Source of the DNA: Paracoccaceae bacterium
GTDB taxonomy: Bacteria; Pseudomonadota; Alphaproteobacteria; Rhodobacterales; Rhodobacteraceae
DNA: 64,000 nucleotides
Assembly: GCA_028875855.1 (NCBI GenBank)
Contig: JAGWVA010000004.1
Coordinates: 1 to 64,000, forward strand
Direction of reading: 5' to 3'
Part shown: one piece after another, positions 18,791-27,448 of the stretch
Position numbering within the stretch: the first letter of the stretch is position 1
Layout: the number at the start of each line of letters is the position of its first letter
Translations under genes and position numbers: made by a program
Notes under the pieces: model-generated
Told to the model about the DNA's origin: nothing
Seen by the model: the letters and a program-made list of their open reading frames with translations, nothing else
Database searches by the model: none

Positions 18791-19251
18791 TGACGACCGA
18801 TGTGACCGGCCTCACGCAGCTTGGCGCGCATGTCGAGGCGCCCAAGACCCCGGAAGAGGCGGTGATGGAACGCGTGCCCTCGCCCCACAAGGGCACGCAC
18901 TACGTCGTGCGCTTCACCGCGCCCGAGTTCACCTCGCTCTGCCCGATGACGGGACAGCCGGATTTCGCCCATCTGGTGATCGATTACATCCCCCGCGACT
19001 GGCTGGTGGAATCGAAGTCGCTGAAGCTGTTCCTGACCAGCTTTCGCAACCATGGCGCCTTTCACGAAGATTGTTCGGTCTATGTCGCGAAGCGGCTGGT
19101 GGACCTGCTCGACCCGGAATGGCTGCGCATCGGGGCCTACTGGTATCCGCGCGGCGGCATCCCGATCGACGTCTTCTGGCAGACCGGGCCCGCGCCCGAA
19201 GGGGTCTGGCTGCCCGATCAGGGCGTGCCGGGCTATCGCGGGCGGGGCTAA
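18790..19251 (+). CDS. queF: NADPH-dependent 7-cyano-7-deazaguanine reductase
   Basis: A 153-residue unimodular (type I) QueF that reduces preQ0 to preQ1 in queuosine synthesis. The catalytic cysteine that forms a thioimide with the nitrile is in [13 protein letters not shown] near 50-62, and the QueF motif [21 protein letters not shown] at 77-97 carries the NADPH-binding residues. The C-terminus is rich in Gly and Pro. Its ATG shares a base with the metK stop. Linking queF to metK makes sense because SAM is also the donor used by QueA to build the queuosine cyclopentene ring. Confidence 0.95.
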   Translation: MTTDVTGLTQLGAHVEAPKTPEEAVMERVPSPHKGTHYVVRFTAPEFTSLCPMTGQPDFAHLVIDYIPRDWLVESKSLKLFLTSFRNHGAFHEDCSVYVAKRLVDLLDPEWLRIGAYWYPRGGIPIDVFWQTGPAPEGVWLPDQGVPGYRGRG

Positions 19252-19437
19252 GGTCACGGGCGGCGCGGGGACGCTGCGCGTCGCCATGGATCGCGTTCAC
19301 CGGTGGCGCAATCCGTGACGACCTCCGGGGGGGTCGGGCCATGAGGAAAGGTGCTTCTCGTGGTCCTTTTCATTTGAGGTTCCTGGGCTAAGTGCCTGTC
19401 GTGACAGCACGACGTCGCCCGAAGAAGGAGAGTTCCG

Positions 19438-20307
19438 ATGAGCGATACCGAATACACGCCGCCGAAGGTCTGGGAATGGAAAAAGCCTTCGGGCGGCACC
19501 TTCGCCTCGATCAACCGGCCCATCGCGGGTCCGACGCACGAGAAGGAACTTCCCGTCGGCAAGCATCCGCTTCAGCTTTATTCGCTGGCGACCCCCAACG
19601 GCGTGAAGGTCACCGTGATGCTCGAAGAGCTGCTGGCCAAGGGGCATGTGGGCGCGGAATACGACGCCTGGATCATCCGCATCGGCGATGGCGATCAGTT
19701 CGGTTCGGGCTTTGTCGCGGTCAACCCGAACTCGAAGATCCCGGCGATGATGGACCGTTCGGGGCCCGAGCCGGTGCGGCTGTTCGAGTCGGGCTCGATC
19801 CTCTTCTACCTCGCCGAGAAGTTCGGGGAATTTCTGCCCGCCTCCGGCGCCGCCCGGGCCGAGGTGATGAACTGGCTTTTCTGGCAGATGGGTTCGGCCC
19901 CCTATCTTGGCGGCGGCTTCGGCCATTTCTACGCCTATGCGCCGGTGAAGATCGAATATGCGATCGACCGCTTTGCGATGGAAACCAAGCGGCAGCTTGA
20001 CGTGCTGAACCGCAACCTTGCGGATCGGCATTTCATCGCGGGCGACGACTACACCATCGCCGACATGGCGATCTGGGCCTGGTATGGCCAGCTTGCCCTT
20101 GGCCGGCAGTATAACGCGGGCGAATTCCTTGACGTGGAAAGCTACGACCATGTCCAGCGCTGGGCGAAGGAGATCGACGCCCGCCCCGCCGTGAAGCGCG
20201 GCCGCATGGTCAACCGCGCCTTTGGCGAGCCGGAACTGCAACTGCACGAACGCCACGACGCCAGCGACTTCGACACGAAGACGCAGGACAAGTTGCAGGG
20301 CAAATAG
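19438..20307 (+). CDS. yghU: Glutathione S-transferase / disulfide-bond oxidoreductase YghU
   Basis: A 289-residue member of the Nu-class GST family. The N-terminal extension (GGTFASINRPIAGPTHEKEL near 19-38) is followed by the thioredoxin domain with the active-site loop SLATPNGVKV near 50-59 and VNPNSKIPAMMD near 96-107, then the helical domain (about 145-270; HFIAGDDYTIADMAIWAWY). YghU and YfcG hold two glutathione molecules and act as disulfide reductases with little classical transferase activity. AAGGAG precedes the ATG. It appears monocistronic. Confidence 0.92.
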   Translation: MSDTEYTPPKVWEWKKPSGGTFASINRPIAGPTHEKELPVGKHPLQLYSLATPNGVKVTVMLEELLAKGHVGAEYDAWIIRIGDGDQFGSGFVAVNPNSKIPAMMDRSGPEPVRLFESGSILFYLAEKFGEFLPASGAARAEVMNWLFWQMGSAPYLGGGFGHFYAYAPVKIEYAIDRFAMETKRQLDVLNRNLADRHFIAGDDYTIADMAIWAWYGQLALGRQYNAGEFLDVESYDHVQRWAKEIDARPAVKRGRMVNRAFGEPELQLHERHDASDFDTKTQDKLQGK

Positions 20308-20334
20308 GCCCGACCCGGGGCTGACGCCCAAGGG

Positions 20335-20363
20335 TTGACGGCGAAGGGGATGCGGGGCTAGAC
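20335..20363 (+). promoter_or_regulatory. Predicted trmB promoter (TTGACG-N17-CTAGAC)
   Basis: TTGACG (20335-20340) and CTAGAC (20358-20363) have an ideal 17-base spacer, 36 bases upstream of the trmB start. The -10 hexamer lies exactly in the loop of a perfect 10-base inverted repeat (GGATGCGGGG / CCCCGCATCC, 20348-20373), which could also serve as a weak terminator for yghU. Confidence 0.5.
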
Positions 20364-20398
20364 CCCCGCATCCTGAAGCCAGCCGGACGGGCCCGAGA

Positions 20399-21094
20399 AT
20401 GACCGAGACGACAGAGCGGGAATGGCGCAACTTCTATGGCCGTCGCCATGGCAAGACGCTCCGCACGAGCCAGCGCGGCTATCTGGACGAAGACCTCGCC
20501 CGCCTTGCGCCGAAGGGCGTGAGCCATGAGGACAACCCCGCCCGCCAACCGATCGACCCGGCAGAGATCTTCGGCGATGCGCGTCCCGTCTGGCTCGAGA
20601 TCGGCTTCGGCGGGGGCGAGCATATGGTGCACATGGCCGCCCGCTATCCCGACATCGGCCTGATCGGCTGCGAGCCTTTCGTGAACGGCGTGGCGATGCT
20701 GCTGGGCAAGATCCGGCAGGCAGGGGTGGAAAACCTCGCGGTCTATCCGGGGGATGTGCGGGATCTGTTCGACGTGCTGCCCGACGGCAGCATCTCGAAG
20801 GCCTTCCTGAACTACCCCGATCCCTGGCCGAAGAAGCGCCATCACCGGCGCCGGTTCGTCACGCAGGGCCATCTGGTGCCGCTCGCCCGCGTGATGCGGC
20901 CGGGGGCCGAGTTCCGGGTGGCGACCGATATCCCCGATTACGTGCGCCAGACGCTGGAAGAAGTCCCGCAGGCCGGGTTCGACCTGATCGCCGAAGGCGG
21001 CACGCCGTGGGAGGATTGGCTGTCCACGCGCTACGAACAGAAGGCGCTGCGCGAGGGACGGGTGCCGCATTACGTGACCTTCAGGCGGCGCTGA
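20399..21094 (+). CDS. trmB: tRNA (guanine-N7-)-methyltransferase
   Basis: A 231-residue class I SAM-dependent methyltransferase that makes m7G46 in tRNA variable loops. The SAM-binding motif is WLEIGFGGGEH near 65-75, and the family signature YPDPWPKKRHHRRRF is near 139-153. The N-terminus RNFYGRRHGKTL is typical of alphaproteobacterial TrmB. It has its own predicted promoter. It converges with the GspL-like gene, whose stop lies 11 bases away. Confidence 0.95.
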   Translation: MTETTEREWRNFYGRRHGKTLRTSQRGYLDEDLARLAPKGVSHEDNPARQPIDPAEIFGDARPVWLEIGFGGGEHMVHMAARYPDIGLIGCEPFVNGVAMLLGKIRQAGVENLAVYPGDVRDLFDVLPDGSISKAFLNYPDPWPKKRHHRRRFVTQGHLVPLARVMRPGAEFRVATDIPDYVRQTLEEVPQAGFDLIAEGGTPWEDWLSTRYEQKALREGRVPHYVTFRRR

Positions 21095-21105
21095 ACCGCC
21101 CGGCC

Positions 21106-23976
21106 TCAGCCCTTGGGCAGGGTCAGCTGCACGTTGCGGCCGTTCTTGACGTAATACAGCATGTCTTCCCCGATGGCCGCGACCCGGCCGCCGTCGAGCA
21201 CATCGCCCACATGCACGGTCTTCACCCGACCGCCCGACAGCCGCACCAGCGCCGTGCGGTTCTCGGCGGTTCCGAACACCCCGAGCAGGTTGATCCTGTT
21301 GAGGTTGATGGCGCCAACGATCGTGGCTTCCTTGGCGACAGAGGGGTTGGCAGGCAGAGGGGGCATCTTGGTCGGAGTCTCGGGTTCAGGTTGAGCCTCC
21401 GGGCTCTGCCGCGTTTGGGTGTTAACCGCAAGGGCCGAGGCCACCGCGGCGTTGACACTCTTGTTCAAGGTCTCGTCGGATGCGCGTGAAGCCGCCGTGC
21501 GCATGGCAAGAAGCTGCCGGGGCAGGCCCTTGGGCCGCGGCGAGGCGGCAAGCGCCAGCGGGCTGACCAGATCCGAGGGCGGCGCGCCCAGTGTCGGGCC
21601 ACCGGCGTCGGCCGTCGCGGTCTGGCTGGCGGCGGCTGCGGGCTTGGCAAAGATGCCTGTCGTGGGCCGCGCCTTCGGGCGGACCGAGGGAAGGACCGGC
21701 CCGGCAAGGGGGCGCGGCAGCGGCGTCACGGCGGCGGTCTTTGCGGTGGGCGTCGCCGCCGGTGCCGGGGCCGGCGCTTGCAGCGCTGCGAGAGCGGCGG
21801 GTGCCGTGTCCGCGGCGGGGGCGGGCGCCGCGGCGGCGGGCGAGGCCGGCTGGGGCTGCGGCGGCGGCGTCACCCGGGGCGTGCCGTCATGCCCGTCGGG
21901 GCCCCGCGCGGTCAGCACGGATTGCGGTGCCGAAGGCAGGCTTGGGTCCACGGAGGCCAGCGTGATCTCGCCCGCCGAGGGGGCGGGAGCGGGCGGTTTC
22001 GTCATCGCGGTGGCCTGAAGAACAGCCGTCGGCGCCCCGTCGGAGGCGGTCGCCACCGTGTCCGGGACCGCCGAAGGGGTGGCCGTCACAACCGCGGCAG
22101 GGGCCGTCGCCCCCGAAGATGCCGGGGCCGTCGTGGCGTTGGGCTGCTGGCCGCCGGTTCCCGCATCCCCGACCGAGGCCTGCGTCGCAGATGCGGTCGC
22201 CGCGTCGCCGGCCACGCTGGCCGACGCCTGTTGCGTCTGTGCCGGGGACGCCGCCGGTCCGGCGTCTGGCGTCTGGGCCGCGCCCTGCACCTGCGCCGCG
22301 CCGGGCGGCGCCGTGCGCGACGGCTGCATCGAGGACCAAACGACCACGGCGCCGATCAGCAGAAGCAGGACCAGCGTCAGGATGATGCCCACCTTCAGGG
22401 GCGCACCTTGCGGTTTGCCCTTGCGCGCGCCGAAGACCGTCATCGCCTCGGCCTCCGATGCGGGCCGGGGCACGTCGGGCGGCGTCGTCACCGGGGGCAC
22501 GGCCGGTGCCGGACGGGCCATGCGCGGGGCGTCGGGCGGCGTCAGCCCGGTGGTTGCCTCGACGGGGCTGTCGGGCAGGAAGCGGGAATGGTCCACCCGC
22601 TCGGGCAGTTGAGGGGCCTGCGGCTTCGTCTTGGGCCTCTGCGCCTTGAGGGGCGGCGGCTCGCGGCCTGCGATGCCGCCGGGCGCGGCGGGCTTCGGCT
22701 TCCCGCGCTTGGCCGCGAGGGCGGTCTTCACGGCTTCGGGCATCGCGGTCAGGGTCAGGCGTGCGCCCGCAGGCGGCGCCGGCGTCTCGACCAGCGGTGC
22801 CGACAGGGGGCGAGCCTCCGCCGTCCCGCGACGGCTGAAAAAGGCGGGCCCCGGCGATGCGTCCTGCCCCTGCGGGGACGGGGCCGGGGGCGGCGGCGGG
22901 ATGTCATCCTCGGGAATGACGGGCGATGTCACGCTGACGCGCGGCCGGTCGGTCAGGCCGAAACTGCCCGGCTCCCGAAGTTCCGAGACGCTGGCCGGGG
23001 CGATCACCACATCGTCGTCGTCGATCGCCTCGACAAAGGGAGCCTCGTCCGCCTCGTCCATCTGCCCGGACATGGACGGCGCGCGCAGCTCGGACACCGG
23101 GGCCGGCTTCACGGTCTCGTCCTCAGGGACGGCGGGCACCACGTCCTCGGGCTGGGCCAGGGCGGCGTCCGGCATCACGGCTTCCGCCGCGGGGGCGGCC
23201 TCCGGCGGCGCGTCGACCGGTTCCGGACCCACCGGCGCCGCCTCCGTGGTCGCGTCCCGGGCCTCCTCGGGCCCGGCCGGTGCGGCGTCCTCTACCGGAG
23301 CTTCCGCCGCAGCCGCGTCTTCGACCGCAGCGGGGGCGGCCTCGGGCTCCGCCTCTCCGACCGGCGCGGGCGCGGCATAGGGCTCGGGCGGCGCGGCATC
23401 GGCCATGGGGGCATCGGCGGGCGGCAGGCTTGCGCGTCCGACGATCCGCACCGGCTCCTGATCGCGTTCGAACGTATCGCCGGCCAGCAGCACCGGCGCG
23501 GCGTCCGTCTGGCCGAAGAACGGCTCGCCGGCAAAGTTCAGCGGTTCGGGTATGGCGACGAAGGACACCGGGTTGAACCGATGCTCCAGCGCGAACTGCT
23601 CGGCTTCCTGCAGGGTTTCGCGCGCAACGACGGCGACCTGCACCATCGCGCCGGTGCCGGACCAGGCGAAGACCAGTTCCTCGACCGGATAGGGCGTCGC
23701 CCCGTCCAGTGCGGCGGCGATCTGTTCGCGGCGCTTGGCGACCGAGGGGCCGGGCGCCTCGATCTTGCGGTAAAGGATCTGCGAGGGCGGGATGATCAGC
23801 TTCGTCGTCAGCCCCCGGGGCTCCAGCCCGAGCGCTGTCGCGCGCAGATAGGCCATCGCCTCGCCAAGGTCCGGGGCGTCCAGCGGAACCTCGCCGACAA
23901 CGATCCATCCCCGTCCTGTCCGGTGCAGCAGCGCAATCGCGTCCGGATTGAGGTTGAGAGCAAAACTTGGTTTCAT
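21106..23976 (-). CDS. Large single-pass protein with GspL/PilM-like N-terminus and GspC/PilP-like C-terminus
   Basis: A 956-residue protein of unassigned function. Residues 1-170 resemble the cytoplasmic actin-like domain of GspL/PilM proteins (SFALNLNPDAIALLHR, then IIPPSQILYRKIEAPG and LDGATPYPVEELVFAW). Residues 180-520 are Ala/Pro/Glu-rich and probably disordered. One membrane helix lies at about 526-548 (VGIILTLVLLLLIGAVVVW). Residues 550-875 are Ala/Pro/Thr-rich, suited to span the periplasm. The last 75 residues (INLLGVFGTAENRTALVRL, then VHVGDVLDGGRVAAIGEDML) look like the PilP/GspC homology domain. No other secretion or pilus genes are adjacent. The domain assignments are by pattern only and would need profile searches. 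Confidence 0.72.
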   Translation of the reverse strand: MKPSFALNLNPDAIALLHRTGRGWIVVGEVPLDAPDLGEAMAYLRATALGLEPRGLTTKLIIPPSQILYRKIEAPGPSVAKRREQIAAALDGATPYPVEELVFAWSGTGAMVQVAVVARETLQEAEQFALEHRFNPVSFVAIPEPLNFAGEPFFGQTDAAPVLLAGDTFERDQEPVRIVGRASLPPADAPMADAAPPEPYAAPAPVGEAEPEAAPAAVEDAAAAEAPVEDAAPAGPEEARDATTEAAPVGPEPVDAPPEAAPAAEAVMPDAALAQPEDVVPAVPEDETVKPAPVSELRAPSMSGQMDEADEAPFVEAIDDDDVVIAPASVSELREPGSFGLTDRPRVSVTSPVIPEDDIPPPPPAPSPQGQDASPGPAFFSRRGTAEARPLSAPLVETPAPPAGARLTLTAMPEAVKTALAAKRGKPKPAAPGGIAGREPPPLKAQRPKTKPQAPQLPERVDHSRFLPDSPVEATTGLTPPDAPRMARPAPAVPPVTTPPDVPRPASEAEAMTVFGARKGKPQGAPLKVGIILTLVLLLLIGAVVVWSSMQPSRTAPPGAAQVQGAAQTPDAGPAASPAQTQQASASVAGDAATASATQASVGDAGTGGQQPNATTAPASSGATAPAAVVTATPSAVPDTVATASDGAPTAVLQATAMTKPPAPAPSAGEITLASVDPSLPSAPQSVLTARGPDGHDGTPRVTPPPQPQPASPAAAAPAPAADTAPAALAALQAPAPAPAATPTAKTAAVTPLPRPLAGPVLPSVRPKARPTTGIFAKPAAAASQTATADAGGPTLGAPPSDLVSPLALAASPRPKGLPRQLLAMRTAASRASDETLNKSVNAAVASALAVNTQTRQSPEAQPEPETPTKMPPLPANPSVAKEATIVGAINLNRINLLGVFGTAENRTALVRLSGGRVKTVHVGDVLDGGRVAAIGEDMLYYVKNGRNVQLTLPKG

Positions 23977-24142
23977 AACTCGGCTCTAGCACAAGGGATG
24001 TGGGTGGAGGAGGTCGCGCCCTTGGCCTGTGGTTTCTACAGCAGGAAACCGCTCAGGCAAAGGAAATCGCCTTCGGTCTCTTGCCTTCACATGGTCTTGA
24101 GCAGAGCCTCCCGCAAGGCGGCGCAGCGTTGGAGGATATGCG

Positions 24143-24883
24143 ATGAAACGACTACATCTTCTGGGCCTCGCGGTGCTGGCGCTTGCCCCGATCGGGCTGG
24201 CGGGTCCGGCCCGCGCGCAGCCCGCGACGGCGGCGGGAACCGCCCCGGCAGAGGCGGGCGCGACCCTCTCTGTCACCGGCACGGGGCGGGTGAGCCGCGC
24301 CCCCGACATGGCCAGCATCGTTCTGGGGGTAACGGCCGAGGGCAAGACCGCGGCCGAGGCCGTGGCCGGCATGTCGAAGGATCTGGCCGCCGTTCTGGCC
24401 CATGTGCAGACCGAGGGGATCGAGGGGCGCGACGTGCAGACCTCGGGCCTCAGCCTTTCGCCGCGCTGGAGCCAGCCGCGCCCGGGCAGCACCGCGCCGG
24501 CCCGGATCGAGGGATTCGTGGCCTCCAGCCGGGTGACGGTCACCGTCCGCGCGCTCGACCGGCTGGGACGCGTGCTGGATCAGGTGGTGAAGGCCGGGGC
24601 GAACGGCTTTTCGGGGCTGACCTTCGCGCTGTCCGATCCCGCCCCGGTCGAGGATGCGGCGCGCAAGGCGGCGGTGGCGGATGCGATCCACAAGGCGGGC
24701 GTGCTTGCCGCGGCGGCCGGTCTGACGCTCGGCCCGGTGCGCGAGATCTCGGACGAGGCGGTCAGCCGCCCGCCGTTGATGTTCGCCATGAAGGCCGCGC
24801 CGATGGGGTCCGAGGTGCCCGTGGCGCAGGGCGAGATCGACACCCAGGTGACGGTGCGCATGGTCTTCGCGCTCGGCCGGTGA
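24143..24883 (+). CDS. SIMPL domain periplasmic protein (DUF541)
   Basis: A 246-residue exported protein. Residues 1-27 form a signal peptide (MKRLHLLGLAVLALAPIGLA, cleavage near AQPAT). The rest is one SIMPL domain: LSVTGTGRVSRAPDMASIVLGV near 47-68, GRDVQTSGLSLSPRW near 97-111, and the repeated VRALDRLGRVLDQVVKAGANGFSGL. The family (E. coli YggE type) is periplasmic and linked to oxidative stress, but its mechanism is not established. It is divergent from the GspL-like gene across 166 bases and converges with metY. Confidence 0.9.
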   Translation: MKRLHLLGLAVLALAPIGLAGPARAQPATAAGTAPAEAGATLSVTGTGRVSRAPDMASIVLGVTAEGKTAAEAVAGMSKDLAAVLAHVQTEGIEGRDVQTSGLSLSPRWSQPRPGSTAPARIEGFVASSRVTVTVRALDRLGRVLDQVVKAGANGFSGLTFALSDPAPVEDAARKAAVADAIHKAGVLAAAAGLTLGPVREISDEAVSRPPLMFAMKAAPMGSEVPVAQGEIDTQVTVRMVFALGR

Positions 24884-24902
24884 CGGTCGATCCACCGGGG
24901 GA

Positions 24903-24920
24903 CCCCGCCCTTGGGCGGGG
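24903..24920. terminator. GC-rich hairpin between convergent SIMPL and metY genes
   Basis: A perfect CCCCGCCC/GGGCGGGG inverted repeat with two bases between the arms lies between two convergent genes. It lacks a T tract, so calling it a terminator is an inference from its position. Confidence 0.4.
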
Positions 24921-24937
24921 CCCGGAGGGCCGGGGGC

Positions 24938-26224
24938 TCAGGCCGTGGCTTTCGCCAGCGCCTGATCGAGGTCGGCGATCAGGTCGTCTGCATTCTCGAT
25001 CCCGATCGACAGGCGCACGACATTGTCCGCCGCCCCCGCCTTGGCGCGCGCCTCGGGCGAAAGCTGGCGGTGCGTGGTCGAGGCCGAATGGATGATGAGC
25101 GACCGCGTATCGCCAAGGTTCGCCACGTGGCTGAAAAGCTCCAGCCCGTTCACCAGCTTCACGCAGGCGTCGTAGCCCCCCTTCAGCGCCACGGTGAAAA
25201 GCGCGCCCGCGCCCTTCGGGCAGATGCGCGCCACGCGTTCGTGATAGGGCGAGGACGGCAGGCCCGCATAGGTCACCGCCTCGACCCGCGGGTCGGCTTC
25301 GAGCCAGGCCGCGACCTTCTGCGCATTCGCCACATGGCGGTCCATCCGCAGGCTCAGCGTCTCGATCCCCATCAGCGTGTAATGCGCGCCCTGCGGGTTC
25401 ATCGTCATGCCCAGATCGCGCAGGCCGATGGCGATGCCGTAGAAGGTGAAGGCCATCGGCCCGAGCGCCTCGTGGAACTTCAGCCCGTGATAGGCGGGCT
25501 CGGGGTCGCTCAGCGACGGGAACTTGCCCGATGCCGACCAGTCGAACGTCCCGGAATCCACCACCGCGCCGCCCGTGACCGTGCCGTTGCCGGTCAGGTA
25601 TTTCGTGGTCGAATGCACCACCAGCGTCGCGCCATGCTCGATCGGGCGACAGAGGTAGGGCGTGGCCGAGGTGTTGTCCACGATCAGCGGCAGCCCCGCC
25701 GCATCGGCGATCTTCGCCACCGCGTCGAGGTCGGTGATATAGCCGCCCGGGTTCGCGATCGACTCGCAGAAGATCGCGCGCGTGTTGTCGTCGATCGCGG
25801 CCGCGACCGCGTCGAGGTCGTCGAAATCGACGAACGTCGCCGACCAGCCGAACTTGCGGATCGTGTTCGAGAATTGCTGCACCGTGCCGCCGTAAAGCCG
25901 GGTCGAGGCCACGATATTGCGCCCCGGCGCCATCAGCGGGAACAGCGCCATGATCTGCGCGGCATGTCCCGACGAGCAGCAGACCGCCCCCGCGCCGCCC
26001 TCGAGCGCCGCGATGCGGTTCTGCAGCGCCCCCACCGTCGGGTTGGTCAGGCGCGAATAGATGTAGCCCACTTCCTGAAGATTGAAGAGCGCCGCCGCGT
26101 GATCGGCGTCCCGAAACACATAGGCCGTCGTCTGGTAGATCGGCACCTGCCGCGCGCCGGTCGCGGGGTCGGGCTCTGCGCCCGCGTGAACTTGGAGCGT
26201 GTCGAAGCCGTAGGTCTTGGTCAT
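24938..26224 (-). CDS. metY: O-acetylhomoserine aminocarboxypropyltransferase (sulfhydrylase)
   Basis: A 428-residue Cys/Met-metabolism PLP enzyme of the MetY group, making homocysteine from O-acetylhomoserine and sulfide. The PLP lysine is in VVHSTTKYLTGNGTV near 205-219. Family features are YSRLTNPTVGALQNRIAALEGG near 56-77, SSGHAAQIMALFPL near 83-96, and the C-terminal HVANLGDTRSLIIHSASTTH near 363-382. The start at 26224 follows GGGAGGG; the longer ORF in the track runs through non-coding leader. Together with hom and metK elsewhere in the window it belongs to methionine supply. Confidence 0.93.
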   Translation of the reverse strand: MTKTYGFDTLQVHAGAEPDPATGARQVPIYQTTAYVFRDADHAAALFNLQEVGYIYSRLTNPTVGALQNRIAALEGGAGAVCCSSGHAAQIMALFPLMAPGRNIVASTRLYGGTVQQFSNTIRKFGWSATFVDFDDLDAVAAAIDDNTRAIFCESIANPGGYITDLDAVAKIADAAGLPLIVDNTSATPYLCRPIEHGATLVVHSTTKYLTGNGTVTGGAVVDSGTFDWSASGKFPSLSDPEPAYHGLKFHEALGPMAFTFYGIAIGLRDLGMTMNPQGAHYTLMGIETLSLRMDRHVANAQKVAAWLEADPRVEAVTYAGLPSSPYHERVARICPKGAGALFTVALKGGYDACVKLVNGLELFSHVANLGDTRSLIIHSASTTHRQLSPEARAKAGAADNVVRLSIGIENADDLIADLDQALAKATA

Positions 26225-26365
26225 GGGGCCCTCCCGTTTGGTTTGACCGAAGCCTAGGCCAAGCCGGGATGGCGCACAATATCGGCGCCTGCGCGGACCT
26301 CTCACGCACTTGGCCCTCCTCCGGCGGGGATCGTCCTCACGGAAAAAAACAGCGTTCCGCCCCGG

Positions 26366-26395
26366 CTTTCACTTTGGCGAAAATATCCCGGGGGG
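26366..26395 (+). repeat. Intergenic repeat copy 2
   Basis: CTTTCACTTTGGCGAAAATATCCC plus a G run, nearly identical to the copy at 9903. It lies in the 207-base gap between metY and the glycosyltransferase-like gene, 36 bases beyond the latter's stop. I see nothing else coding in the gap. Confidence 0.7.
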
Positions 26396-26431
26396 TGAGG
26401 GGGACTGGCCCCCCGCGTTCTTCCCCGACCC

Positions 26432-27424
26432 TTACCGCACCCAGAGCCCCTCGCGCTTCAGAAGGTTGCGGATCGCCTGTTCGCGCCGCGGCAGGTTGTC
26501 GCGGTCAAAAAGCGCCCGGGCCTTCGCGCCCTCGCCCTGAAGCACGAAGCGCTTGACCGGCGCCCAGTCCTTCAGAAGCCGCCGGAAGGTCGGGACGGCC
26601 ATGACGCGTTCCAGCATCTCGACCGCCGCCTCGCTTTCACGGGCGTAAAGCAGCGGCAGGAGCCGGTAATGGCAGGAGACGCGGCCATCCAGCAGCCCCT
26701 CGGGCAGCGTGCCCCGCCCGCCGCCCAGGGCATGGATCACCAGCGGCAGCGCCACCTGATCGAGCCAGGGATCAAGCGGTTGCAGCGCCAGTTCCGGGGG
26801 AGGATCGTCGCGGATGGTGCGCGCGTAATCGACAAAGCGGCGCCCGAACTCGGCCGGGTCGCGGTGGAAGAACCAGCCCGCGTTGAAATACAGGTAGCGC
26901 CGCCAGAATTCGTCCGGCTCGGTCCGGTCGAGCGAGCTTTCGAAATCCAGCCCGAAGCGGTCGTAGAGCGATTTCCAGATCCGGGTGTAGCCCGGCCCGT
27001 AAAGTTCGATCACCGGCCATGTGCCCTCGCGGCGCAGCGAGGCGGTGGGGCGGTCGAAGTCGAAGGGCACCTGATCGAGCCGCGACAGGATCAGCGTGTC
27101 GGTGTCGAAGAAGACGAAGGGTTCGCCCGGGGGCAGGGCGGCCAGCGCCTCGATCTTGTTGCCATGGGGATAGGCGGCGCCGAAGTGGCGCGCGGCGAAA
27201 GGCAGGACGGTCGCGCCCAATTCCGTCAGAAGGCCGCGCGTCTGGGCGCCGATGCGCGGGTCTTCCGGCCAGAGGGGCCCGGGCTGCGGCTCGGCGATGA
27301 AGAGGCGGGCCAGCCGGTCGGGATCGGCCTGCATCAGGCTTCCGGCGAACAGAAGCGCCTCGCGTTCCAGCCGCCCGGCCTGGGCGACGATCAGGATGTT
27401 GAACGCGGGCTTGGGCTGCGACAT
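26432..27424 (-). CDS. Putative glycosyltransferase-like protein
   Basis: A 330-residue cytoplasmic protein that I do not recognise by name. It begins with a beta strand pattern (FNILIVAQAGRLEREALLFAGSL) and carries PFVFFDTDTLILSRL near 102-116, a DxD motif in the context typical of GT-A glycosyltransferases (family 8-like). Later segments include YFNAGWFFHRDPAEFGRRF near 178-196, which also fits a nucleotide-sugar transferase. There is no signal peptide or membrane segment. It is 24 bases upstream of nothing related; ddaH lies behind it on the same strand, 24 bases before its start, so they may be co-transcribed. Confidence 0.68.
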   Translation of the reverse strand: MSQPKPAFNILIVAQAGRLEREALLFAGSLMQADPDRLARLFIAEPQPGPLWPEDPRIGAQTRGLLTELGATVLPFAARHFGAAYPHGNKIEALAALPPGEPFVFFDTDTLILSRLDQVPFDFDRPTASLRREGTWPVIELYGPGYTRIWKSLYDRFGLDFESSLDRTEPDEFWRRYLYFNAGWFFHRDPAEFGRRFVDYARTIRDDPPPELALQPLDPWLDQVALPLVIHALGGGRGTLPEGLLDGRVSCHYRLLPLLYARESEAAVEMLERVMAVPTFRRLLKDWAPVKRFVLQGEGAKARALFDRDNLPRREQAIRNLLKREGLWVR

Positions 27425-27448
27425 GGCCGGACCTTCCGCCGCCCCGGC

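Noticed and set aside
20348-20373. 10-bp perfect hairpin as a yghU terminator
   Set aside because: There is no T tract, and the loop coincides with the -10 of a well-spaced promoter for trmB, so I kept the promoter call.
21778-25095. A plus-strand ORF of 1105 residues
   Set aside because: It is antisense to the large GspL-like protein and is a Gly/Arg-rich frame produced by high GC codon bias. The minus-strand product has a membrane helix and recognisable domains.
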